Source: an uncultured Christensenella sp. (GTDB lineage: Bacteria; Bacillota; Clostridia; Christensenellales; Borkfalkiaceae). Taken from it: DNA of 10,383 nucleotides. The position numbers were made by a program, and so were the translations under genes. Of this stretch, positions 1-5,460 are shown one piece after another. The stretch's first letter is position 1; the number at the start of each line of letters is the position of its first letter. The stretch lies in the NCBI GenBank assembly GCA_910578655.1, contig CAJTQE010000067.1:1-10383 (forward strand). Direction: 5' to 3'. Below the pieces are notes generated by a model, which saw only the letters and a list, made by a program, of their open reading frames with translations, was not told where the DNA came from and made no database searches.

Positions 1-60
1 GTCTTTTGCGTATTCTTAAATGAAAATAGGATTTGAACTAACGATAATGGATAATCTATA

Positions 61-88
61 AGCCGTTACATTATGTAGCGGCTTTTTC
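61..88 (+). terminator. Intrinsic terminator of an upstream gene
   Basis: A 10-bp stem (61-70 with 74-83, one G-U pair) with a TTA loop is followed by a run of T ending in CTTTT. It faces right, so it ends a plus-strand transcript that enters the window from the left. The first 60 bases hold no gene that can be recognised; each forward frame closes within about 40 bases, so at most they carry the tail of an upstream gene. Confidence 0.75.
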
Positions 89-108
89 TTTTCTCTCTTT
101 GATAATTC

Positions 109-137
109 TTGATATTTTCTATTGATTGTGCTATAAT
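109..137 (+). promoter_or_regulatory. Sigma-A promoter of the structured RNA and SLOG gene
   Basis: TTGATA (109-114) and TATAAT (132-137) are separated by exactly 17 bases, five of six and six of six matches to the housekeeping consensus. The predicted start, six to seven bases after the -10 box, is about G144. That is the first base of a long inverted repeat, so the promoter appears placed to begin the transcript on its closing stem. No other good promoter lies between here and the SLOG start codon. Confidence 0.8.
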
Positions 138-142
138 AGCAA

Positions 143-350
143 TGCGACATCACATAAAACAACCTTTGGACTCGATCTCACCAAAGGTATATTTTGTTGT
201 TCAATGTACAAAGCTATGAAATAGGTAGCAATACACTATCGCAGCTTTGTACAGAGAGGTTTACCTTGAGGTCGAGTTTTATGTGGTGTCGCAACTACGC
301 GAGATGTGTATGCTATGGTGTCGCTCTCGCAAGGGGGCGGCATCTTTTTT
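143..350 (+). ncRNA. Structured leader RNA or small RNA, class not recognised
   Basis: The predicted transcript folds as follows. P1 pairs 143-159 with 277-293: 17 bp, one G-U, no mismatch. P2 pairs 162-169 with 181-188: 8 bp with an 11-base loop. Loop bases 171-180 complement 267-276 over 10 bp with one G-U, which allows an H-type pseudoknot that would stack directly on P1. P3 pairs 205-215 with 243-253: 11 perfect bp, with a small inner helix 221-224/236-239. The terminator 317-350 follows. In an alternative rod, 185-189 pairs with 262-266 and replaces P2. Because the RNA runs without a gap into the SLOG start codon, it may be a riboswitch-like leader; it could equally act as a free RNA of about 207 nt. 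It does not match a riboswitch, 6S, tmRNA, RNase P or SRP RNA pattern that I can recall. The pairing is directly visible; function is inferred. Confidence 0.7.
317..350 (+). terminator. Intrinsic terminator overlapping the SLOG ribosome binding region
   Basis: Bases 317-328 pair with 333-344 across a GCAA tetraloop: a 12-bp stem including several G-U pairs, followed by six T (345-350). The ATG of the SLOG gene starts at 351, the next base. The 3' arm carries the run of G (333-337) that is the only Shine-Dalgarno-like segment near that ATG. Formation of this hairpin would therefore stop transcription and, in any read-through transcript, hide the ribosome site. Bases 325-330 can alternatively pair with 299-304 (GCGAGA/TCTCGC), which would break the terminator's 5' arm. 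Confidence 0.8.
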
Positions 351-818
351 ATGTCAACAGTTGAAAAGACTTGTTCTTGTTTCGGGCATTCCGACGTCGA
401 GATAACGGATGACCTAATAGCAAGAACGAGAATAGAAATCGACAAGGCAATAAAGGACGGCGTTAGAATTTTTCTGTTCGGCGGAAGAAGTGATTTTGAC
501 GATTTGTGCTATGACCTTGTAACCGAAAAGAAAAACGCCAACCCACAACTCAATATCAAAAGGGTATTTTGCTTTGCACTTGATAAGCAGCTCAGAAAGC
601 CGCCGCATTGGTTTATACGAAAAGAGTATGAAGCGTTAGAGTGTCCGACAAAGGACTTTGACTATTGGTATACGGCAATTTATTATCGTAATATTGCAAT
701 GATAGACCAAAGCGATTTGATTTTATTTTGGGTAGAGCAGCGAGAAAACAGCGGCGCATACAAGATATACAGTTATGCGGTAAAAAAGCATAAAAGCATT
801 GTTAATTTGTTTGTATAG
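351..818 (+). CDS. SLOG-family (DUF1273/YspA-like) nucleotide-binding protein
   Basis: This is a 155-aa soluble protein with no signal peptide or membrane segment. The SLOG pattern is visible: an N-terminal strand with CSCFGH (residues 8-13), a glycine turn FGGRSDFD (43-50), RNIAMIDQSD (113-122) before a hydrophobic strand, and GAYK (135-138) followed by the last helix and strand. Known SLOG proteins have a Rossmann-like fold that binds nucleotides or nucleotide-derived ligands, and several subfamilies occur in phage-defence or stress settings; the ligand here is unknown. The ATG at 351 is chosen because the family's first strand begins just after it and because extending to the in-frame ATG at 306 would place 15 extra codons inside the terminator stem. 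The Shine-Dalgarno-like AGGGGG (332-337) lies about 13 bases upstream, which is long. No partner enzyme gene adjoins it; its only close partner is the leader RNA. Confidence 0.8.
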   Translation: MSTVEKTCSCFGHSDVEITDDLIARTRIEIDKAIKDGVRIFLFGGRSDFDDLCYDLVTEKKNANPQLNIKRVFCFALDKQLRKPPHWFIRKEYEALECPTKDFDYWYTAIYYRNIAMIDQSDLILFWVEQRENSGAYKIYSYAVKKHKSIVNLFV

Positions 819-1028
819 TTTCGGTGTCGAGGCGCCCCGTGATAAGAACCTTATAGTTTTCCGTGAGCAACACATACAATGATCGAATAAGGCTCCGATT
901 TATTCCGAGTACGAAGTAAGCCGTATGAGTTTCAGCCGCGTCATAATTTATTTTGGTGCAGAACTGATATAGTAGCGCAACGATATTTTCCGTTGCGCTA
1001 CTTTAATAGTAAGTTTGAGTATGGTTGC
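819..1028 (+). other. Gene-free stretch with several small hairpins
   Basis: No credible gene is seen here. Hairpins can be drawn at 823-836 (5 bp, G-U rich), 842-854 (5 bp, AAC loop) and 883-908 (6 bp plus 2 bp beyond a bulge), then the strong hairpin at 971-1002. A sequence matching GGTGTCG of the upstream leader recurs at 823-829. The minus strand has an open frame of about 65 codons (roughly 1008 down to the end of the SLOG gene) but no ATG. It may be a structured 3' UTR, a separate RNA, or decayed sequence. Confidence 0.4.
971..1004 (+). terminator. Strong hairpin terminator after the SLOG gene
   Basis: Bases 971-982 pair perfectly with 991-1002 (12 bp) around an 8-base loop. The following tract, TTAATAG, is short of T for an intrinsic terminator, but the stem is very stable. 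It separates the SLOG transcript from the next promoter at 1029. On the minus strand it is followed by ATATCAG, which is no better. Confidence 0.6.
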
Positions 1029-1057
1029 TTGCAAACAAGGTAAAATAGTGCTATAAT
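1029..1057 (+). promoter_or_regulatory. Sigma-A promoter of the tandem membrane-protein genes
   Basis: TTGCAA (1029-1034) and TATAAT (1052-1057) are spaced by 17 bases. The predicted start is near 1064, about 58 bases before the first ATG at 1122. The leader of this transcript contains the remnant at 1068-1100. Confidence 0.7.
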
Positions 1058-1067
1058 TAAGGTATGG

Positions 1068-1100
1068 AACACCTACGGCATATTGGAAGAAATGTCATAA
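1068..1100 (+). pseudogene. 3'-terminal remnant of a third DUF3592-like paralog
   Basis: Read in frame, these 33 bases encode NTYGILEEMS followed by TAA, the same C-terminal residues as the two complete genes downstream (YGILEEM near the end of each). At the DNA level it is closer to the second gene (shared CATATTGG and ATGTC) than to the first. The frame upstream does not continue the family sequence: GTA TGG replaces the longer GTACCCTACAAG stretch seen in the first gene. The body of this copy has been deleted, leaving only the stop region in the leader of the surviving genes. Confidence 0.65.
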
Positions 1101-1121
1101 GCAAAAAGGTAAGGATAGAAT

Positions 1122-1877
1122 ATGGATATAGGAATCAAAAACAAATTTATCGTATATCAAATCTTTATAACCGCCGCATTTGCAATATGCGTTGTATTAA
1201 CAGTAGTATTTTGGATATGTTGTTACAGCGACTATAACGATAAAAAGATGTTGGAAAACGGAATCGAAGTTCAAGCTGAAATTGTAGATGTCAGGGAGAT
1301 AGATGTACGACCAGATGATCCGCATAACATAGAACGAGCGTGGGAATGTATTTATTTATATGTAGCGCCTGACGGAACAAGATATTCTGGAATAGTTGGT
1401 CAGTTTTCGCAAAAACAATATGCAGATGAACATATTGGAGATAAAGTTACAATAGTAATTTATCCTACCGATGGTTCAAGTACTTATGGCACATTAGCAG
1501 GTATGGCTTATTGGCAACAATACAGTCAAACTGATATAATACTTGCTTGTGTATTTACGGGCTTGCTTTGCATAGCGGCATATCTGTTCTTTTACCGAGT
1601 TGTATATAGGAATAAATTAAACGCAAAAATATTAAAGCATTTGAATTGCGGATATATCAATGGCATTAAACAAGGCGAAGTAACGAAAGTATTGAAATGG
1701 ATAGTTTGCTACGTTAAGGTTAAGTATCAAGACGAGAACGGTGCGACGAGAGAGAAATGGGCGCGGTCTTGGTTTACGCACAAGGAAGCGAAGTTCTTAC
1801 AACAAAAGAGAACGATAAATATAGTACCCTACAAGAACACCTACGGCATTTTGGAAGAAATGTTGGCGGCAAAATAA
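1122..1877 (+). CDS. Two-pass membrane protein, DUF3592-like, paralog 1
   Basis: The protein is 251 aa. There is a membrane segment at about residues 9-35 and another at about 138-162. Between them lies an extracytoplasmic beta-rich domain (about 45-125), with GIEVQAEIVDV near its start and GDKVTIVIYPTDG (106-118), the pattern typical of DUF3592-type proteins. The C-terminal region (184-251) is a second compact domain with CYVKVKYQDENG and an EAKFLQQK helix, ending in YGILEEM; it would be cytoplasmic if both termini are inside. AAGGAT (1111-1116) precedes the ATG by five bases. The stop is 12 bases before the next gene, so the two are co-transcribed. Enzymatic residues are not evident and the function of the family is not established. 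An alternative reading is a membrane-anchored adaptor with an SH3- or NfeD-like tail. Confidence 0.75.
   Translation: MDIGIKNKFIVYQIFITAAFAICVVLTVVFWICCYSDYNDKKMLENGIEVQAEIVDVREIDVRPDDPHNIERAWECIYLYVAPDGTRYSGIVGQFSQKQYADEHIGDKVTIVIYPTDGSSTYGTLAGMAYWQQYSQTDIILACVFTGLLCIAAYLFFYRVVYRNKLNAKILKHLNCGYINGIKQGEVTKVLKWIVCYVKVKYQDENGATREKWARSWFTHKEAKFLQQKRTINIVPYKNTYGILEEMLAAK
1671..1873 (+). repeat. Direct repeat copy 1: 3' domain of the tandem paralogs
   Basis: This segment aligns without gaps to 2457-2659 (offset 786). I count about 17 differences in about 203 bases, and the first 56 are identical. The regions of the two genes upstream of it are much more divergent. It encodes the C-terminal domain beginning QGEVTKVLKW. 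Confidence 0.9.
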
Positions 1878-1889
1878 TACGGAGTATCT

Positions 1890-2672
1890 ATGGACGTTAA
1901 AGATATAGGCATAAAAAAGAACAGAGTGCCAATATCATTCCTATTGATATTGACGGCTCTCGCTTTTGTTATCACTTGCATATTTATGTGGTGGGAATAT
2001 GCAAGTCAAGACATATACAAATATTATATTGAAAACGCCGTTGAGGTGGAAGCAGAAATTACAATATACGGAATACACGATCGCGGACACGGTGATTCTC
2101 GAACCATAGAATATTGGACTTATTATGAATATGAAAGTAATTGGGGTACTGTTTATACTATGCATCATGGAACTTATTCAAACGAAAGCGATGCAAAAGC
2201 GCAAATCGGTAAAAAGGTAAAAATCTTTATTGATCCAAACGGCACGTGGTCATCCGACGTTTTTCCTGTTGTTAATTATGAACGAGCATTAAGAAATGCG
2301 ATAATATGGTGTTTCCCCGTTCCCTTTGTATTGTATTTACTTATATACCGTTGTATCTACCGTAACGTACTGAACAAGAAAATCAAGAAGAAAGTTTACG
2401 GCAGCACATATAACAACGACAGAATTATTCATACGCCGCTACCGAATACCGTTACGCAAGGCGAAGTAACGAAAGTATTGAAATGGATAGTTTGCTACGT
2501 TAAGGTTAAGTACCAAGACGAGAGCGGTGCAACGAAAGAGAAATGGGCGCGGTCTTGGTTCACGCACAAGGAAGCGAAATACTTGCAACAAAAGAAAACG
2601 ATAAATATAGTACCTTACAAAACTACCTACGGCATATTGGAAGAAATGTCGGCGACGAAATACGATATGTAA
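1890..2672 (+). CDS. Two-pass membrane protein, DUF3592-like, paralog 2
   Basis: The protein is 260 aa with the same layout as the preceding gene: a membrane segment at about 13-35, an extracytoplasmic domain (about 48-130) with VEVEAEITIYG and GKKVKIFIDPNG, a second membrane segment at about 135-157, and a C-terminal domain (190-255) almost identical to that of paralog 1. The extracytoplasmic domain differs strongly in sequence from its neighbour, so the pair may present different outer domains on a common inner domain. GGAG (1881-1884) sits five bases before the ATG. It is the second gene of the operon started at 1029. No clear plus-strand terminator follows it. Function is unknown. Confidence 0.75.
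   Translation: MDVKDIGIKKNRVPISFLLILTALAFVITCIFMWWEYASQDIYKYYIENAVEVEAEITIYGIHDRGHGDSRTIEYWTYYEYESNWGTVYTMHHGTYSNESDAKAQIGKKVKIFIDPNGTWSSDVFPVVNYERALRNAIIWCFPVPFVLYLLIYRCIYRNVLNKKIKKKVYGSTYNNDRIIHTPLPNTVTQGEVTKVLKWIVCYVKVKYQDESGATKEKWARSWFTHKEAKYLQQKKTINIVPYKTTYGILEEMSATKYDM
2457..2659 (+). repeat. Direct repeat copy 2: 3' domain of the tandem paralogs
   Basis: Partner of 1671-1873 at about 92% identity without indels. Most differences are single transitions, many at third codon positions, so both copies are kept as protein-coding. The end of the family sequence is also echoed by the remnant at 1068-1100. Confidence 0.9.
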
Positions 2673-2689
2673 ATAAAAAATATTCAATA

Positions 2690-2716
2690 TTATATAAAAG
2701 CCGTAAAGTCAACGGC
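2690..2716 (-). terminator. Weak terminator of the sigma/anti-sigma operon
   Basis: On the minus strand a 5-bp stem (2700-2704 with 2712-2716, GCCGT/ACGGC) with a 7-base loop is followed by TTTTATATAATATT. It lies about 90 bases beyond the stop of the putative anti-sigma gene, in the gap between convergent transcripts. The stem is short, so the call is tentative. Confidence 0.4.
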
Positions 2717-2807
2717 GCAATAAAACTTACGTCAGTTTATCTTGTATATTACGGTGTGCGTTTTTGTCGCTTTCAGTTCCACCAACACGGCACGGTGCAA
2801 AATATTT

Positions 2808-3875
2808 TTATCTGAATGTTAGGGCGGAGCCGTCGGAGAAAGTGTATTCGTAAAGTTTTTTTCCGTTGCCGGTAACTTCACGTATAAAGAACTCGCCGTG
2901 TTCTCCGTCGATTTTGTATCCGACTGCCGTTTCATCCGACCGTCGTTCTATTTCGTATTTGCCTTTCGACTTGCCCTTGCGGAATTCGATACTGTATTCG
3001 GTCTGCACTTTGCCGTTTTTGTTTTTGGCTTCGAATTCCACGGCAGTTTCCTCAATAAGTTTGCCGTCCGCATAGACGGAATAAACGTACTCCGTCTGAG
3101 TTTTACCGTTCTCAACCGAATATTCCTGCTCCATTTGCACATATGAGCGTCTGTCCGCAACGTCTGCATAAGCGCGGATTTTAAGCTCGGTTTCGGTTTC
3201 GTGCTTTTCGCTTTCCTCGCTGCGTTCGCCCTCGACGGCGTACTCATTACCGTCTATAATCATTACGCCGACAAGTTTATATTCTTTTTCGATTTCGTCT
3301 TCATCGTCTTCCGATTTGTGCAGCGTTTCGGTGTAGTACATAGTGTAGTTGTTGGCTGTGCCGTCAAAGCCTATGCCCATGACCGTCATCTTTATTTCAA
3401 ACGGATATCCGGCGTCTGTATTTTTAACGGTAGCGGTGGTAACTATATCGTCGCCCCAGAAGCTGTCAAGCGCGGTAAAATATTGATTGAACTTTTCAGC
3501 CTCTTTTTTTATTTGTAATTCGTCCGTCTGTGACAGTAGTCCTATTGACGTTTCCGGCATTGATGCAAGCAACCGTGCTGCCGATACCGCGCCCATACCG
3601 TAAACATCGTCTGCCGAAAGACTTACGGGCGTGGGGGTAATCGGCTTATCGGGGCGCAGAGTAAAGGTAAGAATCAGCGCGGTGCAAAGCGCCCCCGCCG
3701 CAAGCGATGACAGTATGCCGACAAGCTTAGGTCTGAATTTAACCGCCGTGTTGCCTGCATTCACATATTCGTCAGGCAACAGATTTTCGCTTTGTGCTGC
3801 AAGCTTAATTTTTTTAAGCGGGTCGGGTGTGAATATTTCGGCTTCGGTTTTTAGTTGTCTTTTAAATTTTTTCAT
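2808..3875 (-). CDS. Putative membrane anti-sigma factor with large outer domain
   Basis: The protein is 355 aa. It has a basic cytoplasmic N-terminus (1-50, MKKFKRQLKTEAEIF), one membrane helix (about 51-73), a proline-rich linker (77-84), and an extracytoplasmic domain (about 88-355) rich in charged beta-strand sequence, with DVYGMGAVS, YFTALDSF, MYYTETL, GVMIIDG, GERSEESE and RAYADV. The ATG at 3875 lies one base past the sigma stop codon, and GGAAGAA precedes it inside the sigma gene, so the two are translationally coupled. An in-frame ATG at 3968 would overlap sigma by 92 bases and give a proline- and cysteine-rich extension with no family resemblance. Position and topology suggest an anti-sigma factor that holds the sigma until an outside signal arrives. 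No zinc-binding HxxxCxxC motif is present in the short inner part, so anti-sigma activity is inferred. The outer domain matches the lipoprotein encoded at 4441-5376. Confidence 0.7.
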   Translation of the reverse strand: MKKFKRQLKTEAEIFTPDPLKKIKLAAQSENLLPDEYVNAGNTAVKFRPKLVGILSSLAAGALCTALILTFTLRPDKPITPTPVSLSADDVYGMGAVSAARLLASMPETSIGLLSQTDELQIKKEAEKFNQYFTALDSFWGDDIVTTATVKNTDAGYPFEIKMTVMGIGFDGTANNYTMYYTETLHKSEDDEDEIEKEYKLVGVMIIDGNEYAVEGERSEESEKHETETELKIRAYADVADRRSYVQMEQEYSVENGKTQTEYVYSVYADGKLIEETAVEFEAKNKNGKVQTEYSIEFRKGKSKGKYEIERRSDETAVGYKIDGEHGEFFIREVTGNGKKLYEYTFSDGSALTFR

Positions 3876-3876
3876 A

Positions 3877-4389
3877 TTAATTTTCTTCCAGAGCCTGACG
3901 CATTTTTTTAATGGCGTTCGAGTATTTCCAGGACACGGTGGGAGTGGGCATATCCAGCATTTGCCCAACCTCGCGCCGCTTATAGCCGCAGGCGGTTACT
4001 AACATAAGCACGGTAAATTCGTCCTGCGTGAGCGTTTTTTTGGCAAGGTCGGTAAGTTCGCCGTAACCGTACGGATGTGTCGCGCCGAAAAGATGCTCGT
4101 TGTCGCGCTCGTCAACCGACAGTTCGCGCCGTCTTGATTTTTTTAAATTCAAAGCCTCGTTTTTTGCAATTTTAATTATCCACGCCGAGGCGTTTGTCCC
4201 AATCGTAAAGCTGCGGATATTTTTGATAACACGCAGATAAGTTGTCTGCATTACGTCCTCGGCAAGCCCTGCGTCTCCTAAAACAGACAGCGCCACAAAA
4301 TAAACCGATTTCCGCGTTTGTGCGTATATTTCGTCAAACGCGGAAGATTGTCCGTCTATAAATTTTTGTATCAGCCTGTCAAGTTTCAC
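3877..4389 (-). CDS. ECF-family RNA polymerase sigma factor
   Basis: The protein is 170 aa, the normal ECF length. The sigma-2 region covers about residues 8-80, with AEDVMQTTYLRVIKNI (43-58) for core binding and -10 recognition and the AWIIKIAKNEALNLKK segment (69-84). The sigma-4 region is about 110-168, with the helix-turn-helix YKRREVGQMLDMPTPTVSWKY (136-156). It starts at GTG (4389), backed by GAGGA seven to eight bases upstream. The start at 4389 is also where the first helix of the family begins. It is the second gene of a lipoprotein-sigma-anti-sigma set and has its own promoter immediately upstream. The target regulon is not apparent from this window. Confidence 0.92.
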   Translation of the reverse strand: MKLDRLIQKFIDGQSSAFDEIYAQTRKSVYFVALSVLGDAGLAEDVMQTTYLRVIKNIRSFTIGTNASAWIIKIAKNEALNLKKSRRRELSVDERDNEHLFGATHPYGYGELTDLAKKTLTQDEFTVLMLVTACGYKRREVGQMLDMPTPTVSWKYSNAIKKMRQALEEN

Positions 4390-4407
4390 TTCGTATCCTC
4401 AAAGGAC

Positions 4408-4436
4408 ATTATAAATTGTTTGAGCTGTTTTGTCAA
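4408..4436 (-). promoter_or_regulatory. Consensus sigma-A promoter for the sigma/anti-sigma genes
   Basis: On the minus strand TTGACA (4436-4431) and TATAAT (4413-4408) are separated by exactly 17 bases, a perfect match to the housekeeping consensus in both boxes and spacing. The predicted start is near 4401, leaving a leader of only about a dozen bases that consists largely of the ribosome binding site. The promoter lies within the 51 bases between the lipoprotein stop and the sigma start. Confidence 0.85.
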
Positions 4437-4440
4437 CGTG

Positions 4441-5376
4441 TCAGTCGAATATATGCTTGCTTCCGTCGCTGAACGAATATTCGTATTTCTTGTTTCCGTC
4501 ATCGTCGGTAATTTCGCGTATGTGGAACACGCCCGACTTGCCGTCTATATTATATTTAACTTTCATAGTCGTCACGCTGTCTTTGACTTCGCGTTCAACA
4601 GAATATTTGCCCTTACCCTCGCCGCTTATAAATTCAAGCTCGTATTCGGTTTCGGTCTTATTTTTTTTGTTTTCGGTTTCAAATTCAACTTTGGTTTTTT
4701 CAATAAGTTCGCCGTTTGCATAAATCGAATAAACGTATTCGGTTTCGGTTTCGTCTGTTTCTTGTGAAAATTCCTGATTCATCTGCACATAAGAGGTTTT
4801 GTCGTTAACGTCTGCGTAGGCGCGGATTTTAAGCTCGCTTTCGGTTTCGTCCTTTTCGCTTTCCTCGCTGCGTTCGCCTTCAAGGGGGTAGTCCTTACCG
4901 TCTATTATCATAACGCCGGTAAGCTTGTATTCGTTTTCAACTTCGTCGTCGTCCGTTTCGGTCTTGTAAAGGGTTTCGGTGTAGTACATAACGTAAGACA
5001 CGGTTTCGCCGTCGAAGTCTTTGCCGTTAATGGTCATTTTAAAGTCGTAAGGGTAGTTTTCGTCGCTGTTTTTAACCGTCTCGGTGTTTACCACGTCATC
5101 GCCCAAAAAGCTGTCAAGCGCGGTAAAATATTCGTTGAATTTTTCAGCTTGGTTTATAAGGTCGCCGCCGGAAGCAGCCGACCTTGCTTTTCCGAGAGCT
5201 CTCAGAGAGCCCGCAGGCATAGCCGAGCCCAAAAGACGCGCGGTGGAAACAGCGCCCATTCCGTAAACGTCGTTTGCCGACGACAACGCACCTTCGCCGG
5301 TTCCGCAAGCCGACAGGCTAACCGCCGCCGACATTGCAAGTGCTGCACATAAAGTTCCGATTATTGTTTTTTTCAT
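4441..5376 (-). CDS. Lipoprotein sharing the outer domain of the anti-sigma
   Basis: The protein is 311 aa. It carries a classical lipoprotein signal: MKK, a hydrophobic stretch, and a lipobox LSAC with the acceptor cysteine at residue 24. The mature part, from about residue 36, aligns over its whole length with residues 88-355 of the product of 2808-3875 (DVYGMGAVS, YFTALDSF, MYYTETL, GVMIIDG, GERSEESE, RAYADV and YVQM are all shared), at more than half identity by eye. The ATG at 5376 is preferred because GGAG (5388-5385) is well placed eight bases upstream; a GTG at 5394 in the same frame lies on the far side of that site. It would be anchored to the outer face of the cytoplasmic membrane. 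I do not recognise the domain as a named family. Likely roles are decoy, co-sensor or target of the sigma pathway. Confidence 0.8.
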   Translation of the reverse strand: MKKTIIGTLCAALAMSAAVSLSACGTGEGALSSANDVYGMGAVSTARLLGSAMPAGSLRALGKARSAASGGDLINQAEKFNEYFTALDSFLGDDVVNTETVKNSDENYPYDFKMTINGKDFDGETVSYVMYYTETLYKTETDDDEVENEYKLTGVMIIDGKDYPLEGERSEESEKDETESELKIRAYADVNDKTSYVQMNQEFSQETDETETEYVYSIYANGELIEKTKVEFETENKKNKTETEYELEFISGEGKGKYSVEREVKDSVTTMKVKYNIDGKSGVFHIREITDDDGNKKYEYSFSDGSKHIFD

Positions 5377-5400
5377 AATTTTATCTCCTTTCACTTATAT

Positions 5401-5424
5401 AACAATTCAAAAGCCGGAATTGTT
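5401..5424 (-). promoter_or_regulatory. Inverted repeat upstream of the lipoprotein gene
   Basis: AACAATTC (5401-5408) and GAATTGTT (5417-5424) form a perfect 8-bp inverted repeat with an 8-base spacer, ending about 25 bases before the start codon. It has no U-run, so it is not a terminator. It could be an operator or a 5' UTR hairpin. I see no convincing sigma-A promoter in the 5395-5470 gap, only isolated TATA-like boxes, so an alternative sigma may act here. Confidence 0.4.
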
Positions 5425-5460
5425 GGTAAAAATTAAAAAAATTTTATAACGTAAGTATGT

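Noticed and set aside
27..45. A TTCAAAT-like T-loop on the minus strand suggesting a tRNA end or attachment site
   Set aside because: The five bases on either side do not pair as a T-stem and no acceptor stem, anticodon arm or CCA end can be placed.
143..293. Miniature transposable element, because of the long inverted repeat
   Set aside because: No flanking target duplication is visible, and the repeat starts exactly at the predicted transcription start with nested helices, which fits an RNA better.
306..350. Longer start for the SLOG gene at the in-frame ATG at 306
   Set aside because: The added codons lie entirely in the terminator hairpin and U-run, have no ribosome site, and precede the family's first strand.
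143..350. Retron, 6S RNA or hammerhead-type ribozyme as the identity of the leader RNA
   Set aside because: There is no reverse transcriptase gene nearby, no symmetric central bubble as in 6S RNA, and no conserved ribozyme core; the flanking inverted repeat alone is not enough.
2439..2815. Short frames on both strands across the end of paralog 2
   Set aside because: They are frame-shifted readings of the repeated 3' domain without start signals.
3876..3968. Upstream ATG for the anti-sigma gene, overlapping the sigma gene
   Set aside because: The extension is a frame-shifted reading of the sigma C-terminus; the ATG at 3875 has a ribosome site and sits one base after the sigma stop.
5377..5394. 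GTG start six codons upstream in the lipoprotein
   Set aside because: The Shine-Dalgarno sequence lies between this GTG and the ATG at 5376, so it serves the latter, which also gives a standard signal peptide.
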